Positions 31,700 to 40,314 of a stretch of DNA of 64,000 bases are shown here, in pieces. Every line of letters starts with the position of its first letter. Within the stretch, counting starts at the first letter, position 1. The DNA is taken from assembly GCA_963745755.1 (NCBI GenBank), contig CAVUYP010000001.1:2108001-2172000 (forward strand), written 5' to 3'. Below the pieces are notes generated by a model. The model made no database searches and was not told the DNA's origin. It saw only the letters and a program-made list of their open reading frames with translations. The stretch is from RHKX01 sp963745755 (GTDB lineage: Bacteria > Actinomycetota > Thermoleophilia > Solirubrobacterales > 70-9). The translations under genes and the position numbers were made by a program.

Positions 31700-32305
31700 G
31701 CGCGACCGAGTCCCCGTCCCGGCCCGAGGATGCGCTCGCCGACCTCGCCGCCGAGCTGCGCGAGGAGGGCCCGGTGATCGCCGGCCACGTCGCCGAGGCC
31801 GACGCCGCGCCGGCGATCGGGCTGCTCGTCGCCGCCGGGCCGCGCTGCGCCGCGGCGCCCGGCGCCTACGCGACCGTCGTCGAGCTCGTCCGCGAGGGCT
31901 ACCTCTGCCACTACCGCGAGCCGCGCCTGCTCGCCCAGCTCGACCCCGACCTGCGGCTGCTCGTCGGCGACTACCTCTACGCGCGCGGGATCGAGCGGCT
32001 GGCCCGGCTCGGCGACCTGCTCGCCGTCAGCGAGCTCTCCGACCTGATCTCGATCGCCGCCCAGCTCGACGCCGCAGGCGACTCCGATCCCGACGCGCCC
32101 GAGATCGCCTGGCTCGCCGCCGCGGTCGCGATCGCCGCCGGGCCCGCGCCCGGCCATGACGGCGCCAAGCGAGACGCTGCGGGCGACCGGCGACGCCGGG
32201 TCGCTCTGGACGGTCGCCCGCGAGCACGCCGAGCGGGCCGGCCTCTCCGAGCCCCTGTCCACCGCCTCCAAAGCAGTAGGATTCGCCGCCCCGAACCGTG
32301 GCTGA
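31696..32305 (+). CDS. Uncharacterised all-helical protein between hemL and the Rieske gene (one frameshift)
   Basis: GTG at 31696 overlaps the hemL stop (GTGA). About 200 residues, Ala/Leu/Asp-rich and predicted almost wholly alpha-helical. ATVVELVREGYLCHYREPRL and LRLLVGDYLYARGIERLARLGD recall helices of polyprenyl synthase/isoprenoid-synthase-fold proteins (GDYLxAxxxxxLA), but no DDxxD motif is present, so catalysis of that type is unlikely. A shift near 32158 leads to the tail LWTVAREHAERAGLSEPLST, stopping at 32305 inside the Rieske gene. Fixed overlaps on both sides imply co-translation with hemL and Rieske. A helper of bc complex or quinone assembly is conjecture from position. Confidence 0.6.
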
Positions 32306-32985
32306 ATCAGGCGAAGAAAAGACGACCAGCCCGGCCGGCGAAAGCCGTGCCGATGAGCTCCCCCCGATCAAGCCCGATCGGCTACTTCGAGGGCGAGTCG
32401 ATGACCCGTCGCAAGGTCTTCGCGGTCGCCGGCCAGGCGCTCGGCGGCATCGCCGGCGCGGCGATCGTCCTGCCCGCCCTCGGCTTCGCGGTGGCGCCGA
32501 TCTTCGAGCAGCCCGAGGAGGACTGGCAGCCGGTCGGCCCGCTCGACGACTTCGTCGCCGAGACCTACGTGCCGCGGGTGATCACGATCGTCCAGGGCAT
32601 CGGCGAGGCCGGCAAGACGACCGTCTACGTCCGCCGCGGCAGCACCGACCTCGGCGAGGACCCCGACTCCTACGTCGCGATCTCGACCCGCTGCGCCCAC
32701 CTCGGCTGCCCGGTCCGCTTCGTCGAGGCGGCCGGCAACTTCATCTGCCCGTGCCACGGCGGCGTCTACGGCTTCCAGGGCGAGGTCATCGGCGGCCCGC
32801 CGGTGCGCCCGCTCGACCGCTTCCAGACCCGGGTCGTCGACGACAACGTCGAGATCGGCCCGCGCTACAGCGTCACCTCGCAGCTCGAGCCGGTCCGCGC
32901 CCGCGATCCCGGCGAGTACACCGGCGGCATCTGGGAGTACCTGTACCCGCCCCGCCCCTCCACCGCCGCGCCGCCGTCGTCGTAG
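32298..32985 (+). CDS. qcrA: Rieske iron-sulphur protein of the cytochrome bc complex (one frameshift)
   Basis: About 229 residues. GTG start at 32298, 8 nt inside the preceding gene. After a polar N-terminus and a shift near 32377 come RRKVFAVAGQALGGIAGAAI (anchor, with an RR pair) and the C-terminal Rieske domain: STRCAHLGCPVRF (CxH..C) and FICPCHGGVYGFQGEVIGGPP (CxxCHGG), which bind the [2Fe-2S] cluster, four Cys and two His in all. It transfers electrons from menaquinol to cytochrome c. The C-terminal extension WEYLYPPRP is characteristic of actinobacterial/Bacillus-like forms. It is followed after 12 nt by cytochrome b. Confidence 0.9.
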
Positions 32986-32997
32986 GCAGGTAAGCCG

Positions 32998-33931
32998 ATG
33001 CCAGACTTCCAGAAGCTGCTCCCCCCGCCGATGCGCCGGCCCCCGAAGCCGGGCCATGCGCAACGGCGGCGAGGCGTACGCCAACGGCGACGCGCCGAAC
33101 GGCAAGCCCGACGCGAACGGCAAGCGCTCGGTCGTGACCGACGACCCCGGCAAGCGGCTCGCGACCGGGGCCAAGGAGGCGCCCGCCGATCTCGTCGGCT
33201 GGGTCGACGAGCGGATGGGGGCGACGAGCTTCCTGACCGCGATGCTGATGCGGAAGGTCCCGAAGGGGACCAACTGGTTCTACACGCTCGGCTCGGCGAC
33301 GCTGTTCGCGTTCGTCGTCCAGGCGATCACCGGCGTCTTCCTGGCGATGTACTACACGCCCTCGCCGGTCGAGGCCTACGCGTCGATCACCCACCTCACC
33401 AACGACGTCTTCCTCGGCGAGTTCGTCCGCGGCATGCACAAGTGGGGCGCCTCGGTGATGGTCATCCTCGTCTTCGTCCACATGGCGCGGACCTTCTTCT
33501 TCGGCGCCTACAAGTACCCGCGCGAGCTCAACTGGGTGATCGGCGTCGTGCTGCTGATCCTGACCATGGTGATGGGCTTCACCGGCTACCTGCTGCCGTT
33601 CGACCAGCGCTCCTACTGGGCGACGATCGTCGGCGTCAACATCAACGGCACCGGCCCGATCGTCGGCCCCTACCTCTCCGACTTCCTCCGCGCCGGCCCC
33701 GAGTTCGGCGCGACGACGCTGTCGCGCTTCTACGCGATCCACATGCTGATGGTGCCGGGCGCGATCATCGCCCTGATCGGCGCCCACCTCTACCTCGTCG
33801 TCAAGCTCGGCACGACGGCGCCGCCCTGGCTGCGGGCCGACCGCAAGCCGAAGGACGCCCGCGCCGAGGCCGTCGAGGCGATCGCCGGCTCCGACGGCGC
33901 CAACGGCTCCGGGAACGGGAGCGCCGCGTGA
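32998..33931 (+). CDS. qcrB: Cytochrome b subunit of the bc complex, b6-type N-terminal half (one frameshift)
   Basis: About 310 residues from ATG 32998 (MPDFQKLLPPP); an insertion near 33052 shifts into a linker rich in Asn/Gly and then the conserved membrane domain with four helices. b-haem ligands are provided by RGMHKWGASVMVILVFVHMAR (two His, 13 residues apart) and SRFYAIHMLMVPGAIIALIGAHLYLV (two His). GFTGYLLPFDQRSYWATIVG is the Qo-site cd1 helix. The split after helix D, with subunit IV encoded separately downstream, is the Bacillus/cyanobacterial b6 plan rather than the full-length cytochrome b of mycobacteria. It overlaps the next GTG by four bases. Confidence 0.9.
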
Positions 33932-34756
33932 ACCGCCAGCGAGAAGGAGCAGTACCTCCGCGAGTACGAGGTGATGAAGAAGAAGGGCAAGCCCTTCTTC
34001 CCGTACGCGATCATGAAGGACTCGGTGATGGCGGTGATCGTCGTCGCGGTGATCGTCTTCATGTCGATCTACCTCGGCGCCGAGCAGGGCCCGAAGGCCG
34101 ACCCGACGACGACCACCTACGTGCCCCGGCCCGAGTGGTACTTCTTCTTCCTCTTCGAGCTGCTGCGCGTCATCAAGCCGCCGTGGCTCGTCCCGGTCGC
34201 GACGATCGGCGTGCCGACGATCGCGATGGTGCTGCTGCTGCTGCTGCCGTTCTACGACCGCAACCCGGAGCGCAACCCGCTGAAGCGCCCGATCGCCTCG
34301 ATCGCCGGGATCCTGACGATCGCCTCGATGGCCTTCCTGACCTTCCTCGGCGCCAACGCCGGCTCGCCGACCGAGATCGACATCGCGGTCGCGCCCGAGT
34401 ACGAGGCCGGCAAGCTCGTCGCCGCCCAGTCGGGCTGCCTCGCCTGCCACCAGTTCGGCGAGAACGGCAACAACGGCCCGGGCCCGAAGCTGACCGAGAT
34501 CGGCGCCCGCCTCAACCCGGCGGCGATCGCGCGCTCGCTCGAGATCGGGCCCGGCATCATGCCCTCCTATTCGTCGATGGCCGAGAACGAGCCGGAGAAG
34601 TTCCGCGATCTCGTCGACTTCCTCGGCTCGCTGAACGGCGAGGAGCAGGCGCAGCCTTCGAGCACGGGTAATCCCGGTAATCCGGACGCCGCGCTACCCG
34701 ACGAATCAGGCGGCGATCCTGCCGCTGCCGAGCCCGCTTCCGGCTCCGGCCCCTGA
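33928..34756 (+). CDS. qcrC: Cytochrome bc complex subunit IV fused to cytochrome c (one frameshift at the start)
   Basis: About 275 residues. GTG at 33928 overlaps the previous stop; one extra A two codons in explains why the frame must change to reach TASEKEQYLREYEVMKKKG. Three helices follow, with TTTYVPRPEWYFFFLFELLR (the PEWY quinol-site motif) and NPLKRPIA, and then a C-terminal cytochrome c domain with haem site SGCLACHQFG (CxxCH) and axial Met in GPGIMPSY. The last 40 residues are a disordered Ser/Pro/Glu tail. The subunit IV-cytochrome c fusion is the QcrC arrangement known from Bacillus. It ends at a TGA overlapping the proposed menG CTG start. Confidence 0.88.
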
Positions 34757-35492
34757 CCACCGCCGAGAGCAAGCCCTCCCGCGATTCGGAGCAGTTCGCC
34801 TCCGAGGTCCGCGGCATGTTCGACCGGATCGCCGGCGTCTACGACCTGATGAACTCGGCGATGACCGCCGGCATGCATCACCGCTGGCGCGCCCGCGCCG
34901 TCGACCGCGCCGAGCTCGAGTCCCGGCGACGCCGCGCTCGACGTCTGCTGCGGCACCGGCGACCTCACCCTCGAGCTGGCGCGGCGGGTCGGTCCCGGCG
35001 GCCGCGTCGTCGGCTCCGACTTCTCGGAGCGGATGCTCGACCTCGCCCGCGAGAAGCCCGTCCCCGAGGCCGGCCGCGAAGCCGATCTTCGAGTGGGCGG
35101 ACGCGCTCGAGCTGCCCTACGACGACGCCGGCTTCGACGCCGTCACGGTCGGCTTCGGAGTCCGCAACCTCTCCGACCTCGACCGCGGCATCGCCGAGAT
35201 GACCCGGGTGCTGAAGCCCGGCGGCCGGCTCGTCATCCTCGAGATCACCCAGCCGGCCCGGCCGCCGCTGTCGACCTTCTTCTCGATCTGGTTCGACCGG
35301 CTGGTGCCGCTGATCGGCACGCGTCGCCGGCGACAGCGACGCCTACAGCTACCTGCCGGAGTCGGTCAAGCGGTTCCCGCCGCCGCAGGGCCTCGCCGAG
35401 ATCATGGACCGGCGCCGGGCTCGAGCGAGATCCGCTGGACGATCCTCGCCGGCGGGATCATCGCGATCCACTCGGGCCGCCGCCCGGGGTGA
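34753..35492 (+). CDS. menG: Demethylmenaquinone methyltransferase, MenG/UbiE family (several frameshifts)
   Basis: SAM-dependent C-methylation, last step of menaquinone synthesis; about 243 residues. The conserved core starts VRGMFDRIAGVYDLMNSAMT. No ATG/GTG with a ribosome site precedes it, but CTG at 34753 overlaps the subunit IV stop as CTGA, mirroring the other overlaps, so CTG is the proposed start; ATG 34816 is the alternative. Further motifs: DVCCGTGDLTLELARRVGPG (SAM motif I), FEWADALELPYDDAGFDAVTVGFGVRNL, RVLKPGGRLVILEITQP and YSYLPESVKRFP. Shifts near 34925, 35085, 35323, 35406 and 35427 are all explained by inserted bases. It overlaps the polyprenyl synthase gene by GTGA. Confidence 0.85.
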
Positions 35493-36509
35493 GCGACGTG
35501 AGCCGCTCCTCCTCGCCGGAGCCGGTCACCGCGGTGACCGATCTCGCCGCGGCCTGGCTGCCGGCGCGGATGACCGAGGTCGAGCGCCGCCTCGGCGAGA
35601 CCGTCGACGGTTGGGGCCCGGAGCTCGGCGGCCGACGCCGGCGAGACGCTGACCGCCGGCGGCAAGCGGATGCGGCCGCTGCTCGTCCTGCTCTGCGCCG
35701 GCCCCGGCGCCGGGCAGGAGGCGATCCGCGCCGCGACCGCGATCGAGCTCGTCCACATGGCGACGCTCGTCCACGACGACGTCCTCGACGACGCGCCGCT
35801 GCGCCGCGGGCTGCCGACGGTCGTCGCCAGCTCCGGCCGCCAGCGCGCCGTCGCCGCCGGCGACCTGCTGTTCTCGCGCGCCTTCGCGATCCTCGCCGCC
35901 GACGACGAGCTCCGGGCCGAGGCGAGCCGGCCCGCCACCGATCGCCAGGTCGAGCTGCTCGCCCACGCCTCGGTCGCGCTCGCCCGCGGCGAGCTCGCCC
36001 AGCGCCGCGACGCCTACGACACCGCCGTCTCGATCGAGCGCTATCAGCTCCGCTGCGAGCTGAAGACGGCGGCGCTGTTCGAGTGCGCCTGCGTGATCGG
36101 CGCCTCGCGCTCGCCGCGCCGAGGAGGCGGCGCTGCTCGACTTCGGCCGCGCGATCGGCCTCGCCTTCCAGCTCCTCGACGACGTCCTCGACGTGCTCGG
36201 CCCGCCGGAGCGGACCGGCAAGGCCCGCGGCACCGACCTGCTCGACGGCACGGTGACGCTGCCGTTCATCCTCGCCCGCGACCGCGACCCGGGCCTGCTC
36301 GAGATCGACATGCGCTCGCTCGACGCCGCCGCGGCCGAGCGAGGTCTGCGACCGGATCGCCGCCACCGGCGCGCCCGAGGAGGTCCGCGCCGAGGCGCGC
36401 GAGCGGGTCGATCGCGCCAAGCGCGGCGCTGCGCGACTCCGGCGTCGGCGGCGAGGAGCTGCAGATGCTCGAGCTGGTCGCCGACGGCGTCGTCGAGCGC
36501 TACAGCTAG
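35489..36509 (+). CDS. Polyprenyl diphosphate synthase (menaquinone side chain), frameshifted
   Basis: Trans-isoprenyl chain elongation enzyme, about 335 residues when repaired. GTG 35489 overlaps the menG stop. Motifs in order: LTAGGKRMRPLLVLLC (GGKRxRP), ELVHMATLVHDDVLDDAPLRRGLPTV (first Asp-rich motif), AVAAGDLLFSRAF, CELKTAALFECACVIGA, then FGRAIGLAFQLLDDVLDVLG (second Asp-rich motif) and KARGTDLLDGTVTLPFIL (GKxxGxDLxxG). Shifts occur near 35632, 36118, 36342 and 36425. Next to menG, it most likely makes the hepta- to nonaprenyl tail of menaquinone; chain length cannot be read reliably. It is the last gene before a terminator. Confidence 0.88.
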
Positions 36510-36517
36510 ACAGCGAG

Positions 36518-36557
36518 GAGCAAGGACAAGGAGCTCTCACCGCTTTCCTCCTTGCTC
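36518..36557. terminator. Hairpin terminator ending the haem/bc/quinone cluster
   Basis: GAGCAAGGA (36518-36526) pairs perfectly with TCCTTGCTC (36549-36557), nine base pairs. A third copy of GCTCCTTGCT follows at about 36580. It lies between convergent genes and could serve both strands; the T-run is weak. Confidence 0.5.
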
Positions 36558-36590
36558 GGGCGGGCGAAGGGAGCGTGCTCCTTGCTGCGT

Positions 36591-36947
36591 CTAGAAGTCC
36601 TCGGGGAGGATCAGGTCGTCGCCGAGCGCGGCGTTGAAGCGGTGCAGCTCCGCCTCCATGTTGAGGCGTTCGAACCTGCGCAGGTCGGCGTAAAGCGATT
36701 CGGTTCCGGCGTCGAGGACCTGGTCGAAGCGGTCGAGGATGCGTTGCTCGAACACGCCGACCGCGGTCCACTCGCACTCCGGGCAGCGCAGCGAGACGCG
36801 CCAGTGGACGCTGTCGGTCGGCGTCCAGTCGAGCGGGTAGACGAGCCCGGAGCTGCACTCCGGGCAGATGTGCAGCTCGACGAGATCGCCGCCGGCGCCG
36901 ACGCCGGCAGGCTGCCGCCACTGATGCTGTCGCTCCGATCCGTCCAT
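36591..36947 (-). CDS. Small zinc-ribbon protein, unknown function
   Basis: A 118-residue protein with two CPEC motifs (Cys28/Cys31 and Cys55/Cys58) separated by 23 residues, the geometry of a zinc ribbon, followed by a helical C-terminus (VFEQRILDRFDQVLDAGTESL, ADLRRFERLNMEAELHRFNAAL). No enzymatic motif. The ATG at 36947 has GCCGATAG 13 nt upstream, the same element as before the two c-di-GMP genes at 17013 and 20320, which suggests membership of the same regulon and perhaps a role in motility, surface or developmental behaviour. That role is inference only. It is convergent with the quinone gene and divergent from dcd. Confidence 0.75.
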   Translation of the reverse strand: MDGSERQHQWRQPAGVGAGGDLVELHICPECSSGLVYPLDWTPTDSVHWRVSLRCPECEWTAVGVFEQRILDRFDQVLDAGTESLYADLRRFERLNMEAELHRFNAALGDDLILPEDF

Positions 36948-36960
36948 GCTTCCGGATCCC

Positions 36961-36968
36961 CTATCGGC
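36961..36968 (-). promoter_or_regulatory. GCCGATAG, third FliA/WhiG-type -10 candidate
   Basis: On the minus strand GCCGATAG ends 13 nt before ATG 36947, with TTGA about 15 nt further upstream as a possible -35. Confidence 0.45.
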
Positions 36969-37043
36969 AGCGTCGGGGGTCGATCAATCCCCGCCGCCGC
37001 GGCGCTGGACGTTCGTCCATGCGCCTCACGGGGTCCCCTTGCA

Positions 37044-37049
37044 TAGACT
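37044..37049 (+). promoter_or_regulatory. Putative -10 hexamer TAGACT, leaderless promoter of dcd
   Basis: TAGACT within GCATAGACTC ends 9 nt before ATG 37059; the same ten bases precede the MFS gene. Confidence 0.4.
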
Positions 37050-37058
37050 CCCGCCGCG

Positions 37059-37625
37059 ATGGTGCTCAGCGACCGCACGATCCGCGAGGAGATCGACTCC
37101 GGCCGGATCGCCTTCGACCCCTACGACCCCGGCCTGATCCAGCCGTCGAGCGTCGACGTCCGCGTCGACCGCCAGTTCCGGGTCTTCCACAACGCCCGCC
37201 ATCCCTACATCGACGTCCGCAAGCAGATGGAGGACCTGACCGAGCTCGTCACCGTCCCCGACGACGAGCCGTTCATCCTCCATCCCGGCGAGTTCGTCCT
37301 CGGCCAGACGCTCGAGCGCGTCCGGCTTCCCGACGACATCGTCGCCCGCCTCGAGGGCAAGAGCTCGCTCGGCCGCCTCGGCCTGCTGATCCACTCCACC
37401 GCCGGCTTCGTCGACGCCGGCTTCGCGGGCAACCTCACGCTCGAGCTCTCCAACGTCGCCAACCTGCCGATCACGATCTACCACGGCATGCCGATCGGCC
37501 AGATCTCCTTCATGCGCATGGACGGCCCGGTCGAGCACGCCTACGGCTCGAACGAGACCGGCAGCAAGTACCAGGGCCAGGAGGAGCCGACGGCCTCCCG
37601 GTACTACCTGAACTTCAAGAAGTAG
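37059..37625 (+). CDS. dcd: dCTP deaminase
   Basis: Deaminates dCTP to dUTP (or to dUMP in bifunctional forms) for thymidylate synthesis; 188 residues, the family length. Motifs: PSSVDVRVDRQFRVF (N-terminal nucleotide strand), VLGQTLERVRLPDDIVARLEGKSSLGRLGLLIHSTAGFVDAGF with the catalytic Glu region, and GSKYQGQEEPTASRYY. The actinobacterial enzymes of this type are often bifunctional deaminase/diphosphatases; the sequence does not let me decide. The gene is intact. It is followed after 6 nt by a GntR-type regulator, so the two are probably co-transcribed. Confidence 0.95.
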   Translation: MVLSDRTIREEIDSGRIAFDPYDPGLIQPSSVDVRVDRQFRVFHNARHPYIDVRKQMEDLTELVTVPDDEPFILHPGEFVLGQTLERVRLPDDIVARLEGKSSLGRLGLLIHSTAGFVDAGFAGNLTLELSNVANLPITIYHGMPIGQISFMRMDGPVEHAYGSNETGSKYQGQEEPTASRYYLNFKK

Positions 37626-37631
37626 GGCCGC

Positions 37632-38348
37632 ATGGCGGACCCGATCGCCGACGGCAACATCGTCAAGCTCAACACGGCGCGGCGGCGACAGGGGACGCTG
37701 GCCCGGATCCACGCCTACGGGGCGATCCTCGACGCGATCGTGCGGTCGGAGTTCGAGCCCGGCCGGCAGCTCTCGGAGAACGAGCTCGCGGCCTGGCTCG
37801 GGGTCAGCCGGACGCCGGTCCGCGAGGCGCTGGCGCGGCTTCGCGAGGAAGGGCTGGTCGAGATCGTCGCCCAGCTCGGCACCTTCGTGGCGCCGATCTC
37901 GCCGCGGGCGGTGACCGACGCGCAGTTCGTCCGCGAGGCGCTCGAGTGCGCGGCGGTTCGCAAGGCGGCGGAGCTGGCGACGACCGACGACATCGCCGAG
38001 CTCGAGGCGATCGTCCGCAACCAGCATCGGGCGGTGCGTGCCGGCGACCACGACGCCTTCTACCTGCTCGACGACGACTTCCACCACGCGCTCTGCGACC
38101 TCAGCGGCCACACCGCGGTCTGGGGCCTCGGCCAGCGGATCAAGCCGCACCTGAATCGGGTCCGGCGGCTGAGCCTGCCGGCACCGAGCTATCTCGAGGA
38201 GATGGTCGGCGAGCACGAGCAGGTCCTCGGCGCCGTCGAGCGCCACGATCCCGACACCGCCGAGGCGGCGATGCGCCATCACCTGCGGATGGTCCTCCGC
38301 GAGATCCCGCGACTGCGCGAGCAGCGCCCCGAGTACTTCGACGAATGA
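37632..38348 (+). CDS. GntR-family regulator with FCD domain (FadR subfamily)
   Basis: DNA-binding repressor of 238 residues. N-terminal winged helix with LSENELAAWLGVSRTPVREALARLREEGLVEI (GntR signature, about 52-84), then an all-helical FCD effector domain in which Asp of DDDFHHAL and later His residues (GEHEQ, RHHLRM) form the usual metal/effector pocket. Ligands for this subfamily are small carboxylic acids, but none can be assigned here. It lies 6 nt after dcd, an unusual partner, with no metabolic gene adjacent to suggest its target. No operator was identified. Confidence 0.88.
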   Translation: MADPIADGNIVKLNTARRRQGTLARIHAYGAILDAIVRSEFEPGRQLSENELAAWLGVSRTPVREALARLREEGLVEIVAQLGTFVAPISPRAVTDAQFVREALECAAVRKAAELATTDDIAELEAIVRNQHRAVRAGDHDAFYLLDDDFHHALCDLSGHTAVWGLGQRIKPHLNRVRRLSLPAPSYLEEMVGEHEQVLGAVERHDPDTAEAAMRHHLRMVLREIPRLREQRPEYFDE

Positions 38349-38490
38349 TCGCGATCGCGCCGGGAGCGGCTACCGGCTCCCGATCCCGTCGATTCGGCTA
38401 GCATCGCGACCGCGACTTTGGGGATCGTCGCTTGTTAGAGGATCGGTGGCCGGGTAGGGCCGCCTCGAATTAACCGATTGAGGAGAGTTG

Positions 38491-39901
38491 ATGAATCGTC
38501 CAGTCGTCCGCATCGTGACCGCGATCCTCGCGTTCGCCCTGCTCGCAGTGCCCGCTTCAGCCCTTGCCGGAAAGAAGGGCGGTGGCAAGAACAAGTCGAC
38601 GCTCGTCGTCTGTAAGCACGGCTGCAAGTACCGGACGATTCAGAAGGCCGTCGACAAGGCCGGCAAGAAGAAGAAGGTCGACACGATCAAGGTCAAGCCG
38701 GGCAAGTACGTCGAGGGCGTGCAGGTCTTCGGCAAGAAGTACAAGGGCCTGACGATCAAGGGCACCAACAAGAACCCGCGGAAGACGATCCTCGAGGGCA
38801 AGAACGCCCAGCTCCCCGGCGGGCTCGGCGTCGCCAACAACGGCATCGAGATCGCCGACGCCAGCAAGGTGTCGATCAAGAACATGTGGGTGCGCAACTT
38901 CCAGACCAACGGCGTCTTCTTCCACGACTCCGACTCCGAGGACGGCAAGATCACCTGCCGCAACTACCTCGCCAAGAACGTCGACGTCTCGTTCAACCGC
39001 AGCTACGGGCTGTTCTCGTTCGGCTGCGCGAACGGCGTCTTCAACAAGTCCGACGGCTGGGGCCACGGGGATTCGCCGTACTACGTCGGTGCGACCCCGT
39101 TCCAGAAGAACCCGAAGACGACCGTCCTCAAGAACCTCAACGCCTACGAGAACGTGCTCGGGTACTCCGGCACGAACTCGAAGTACATCGTGATCAAGGA
39201 CTCGAACTTCTACAACAACGGCATCGGCCTGGTCCCGAACACGCTCGATTCGGAGCCGTTCGAGCCGAGCGGCGCCGGGGTGATCAAGGACAACAACGTG
39301 TTCTGGAACAACTTCAACTACTTCCTGCCGAACTCACGGGTGAAGACCGTCTCGAACGGACTCGGCGCAGATCGGTGATCTGACGCTCCAGTACCCGACC
39401 GGACTCGGCATCGCGCTCTTCGGCGTCGACGGCTGGACGGTCAAGGACAACAACATCTTCGGCAACTTCAAGTGGGGAGTCGGCGAGTTCTCGGATCCGT
39501 TCAACGACGGGCTCGACGCGCTCAGCCAGAACAACCAGTTGCTGAACAACGCGATGGGCCGCGGTGGCAGCGATGCCAACGGCGCCGCCGACTTCTGGGT
39601 CGACGGCTCCGGGAGCGGCAACTGCTTCACCGGCAACGACACGTCGGTGTTCGCGCCGACCACCGATGCCAGCGCCACGCTCCAGCAGCTCTACCCGGAG
39701 TGCCCGGGTACCGCCGGCGTGCCGAATCCCGGCGCGTCGGGGAACAGCAACGGCAACCTCAACATGGTCTACAGCCAGCTGGTCCCCTACGTGACGACCG
39801 ACCCGCCCGAGAATCAGGAGTGCTCGTGGACTCAAAACGCCCATCCGCCGTTCAAGGACTTCGAGCCGCTCGACGTCACTCCCGGACCGGACTGCCCGTG
39901 A
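38491..39901 (+). CDS. Secreted right-handed parallel beta-helix protein (one frameshift)
   Basis: About 470 residues. ATG 38491 has AGGAGAG at 38481-38487. A signal peptide (RIVTAILAFALLAVPASALA) is cleaved near residue 27. The next 60 residues are Lys/Gly-rich (CKHGCKYRTIQKAVDKAGKK and IKVKPGKYVEGVQV), the start of a pectate-lyase-like beta-helix (PbH1 repeats), with ladders of Asn such as IADASKVSIKNMWVRNFQTN and VIKDSNFYNNGIGLVPN. A shift near 39366 leads to LQYPTGLGIALFGVDGWTVK and the Cys-containing C-terminus. No lyase active site is evident. It overlaps the cupredoxin start (TGATG). A substrate-binding or structural role beside the copper enzymes is inferred. Confidence 0.78.
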
Positions 39902-40293
39902 TGCGCCGCGTATTCGCCGTCACAGCAGCCCTGATCGCCCTGGTCGCGCTGGCGATGCCCGCAACGGGCGTCGCCGGCAAGACCAAGAAGGTCGGCGTCT
40001 ACGACGACTACTTCGCGCCGGCGACGCTCAAGGTCAAGAAGAACACGAAGGTCAAGTTCAAGTGGGACAAGTTCAACCTGAACACGCACAACGTGACCCT
40101 CAAGAAGGGGCCGAAGGGCGTCAAGAAGACGAAGAAGCCCTGCTCGAAGGGCAAGATCACGAAGTGCAACAAGTCGGCGAGCGGCTCGGTCGGGATCAAC
40201 TTCGCCCCGAAGTTCAACAAGAAGGGGACCTACAACTTCATCTGCACGATCCATCCGACCGTGATGAAGCTGAAGGTCGTCGTCAAGAAGTAG
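39901..40293 (+). CDS. Secreted Lys-rich cupredoxin (plastocyanin-like)
   Basis: A 130-residue blue-copper-type protein with cleavable signal peptide (RRVFAVTAALIALVALAMPATGVAG). Beta-strand pattern YDDYFAPATLKVKKNTKVKFKW, then LNTHNVTLKKG with the first copper His, and the C-terminal loop GTYNFICTIHPTVMKL with Cys, His and Met ligands (C-x2-H-x3-M), as in plastocyanin and amicyanin. About one residue in four is Lys, so it is very basic and may bind an acidic surface or nucleic acid/polysaccharide. An extra Cys pair sits in a loop (KPCSKGKITKCNKS). ATG overlaps the beta-helix stop. It probably carries electrons for the multicopper oxidase that follows after 21 nt. Confidence 0.88.
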   Translation: MRRVFAVTAALIALVALAMPATGVAGKTKKVGVYDDYFAPATLKVKKNTKVKFKWDKFNLNTHNVTLKKGPKGVKKTKKPCSKGKITKCNKSASGSVGINFAPKFNKKGTYNFICTIHPTVMKLKVVVKK

Positions 40294-40314
40294 ACGGCCG
40301 CCTGGAGAGCTGAG

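Noticed and set aside
30820..32271. Long minus-strand frame antisense to hemL and the next gene
   Set aside because: Shadow of the GC-rich coding strand without domain or start signal.
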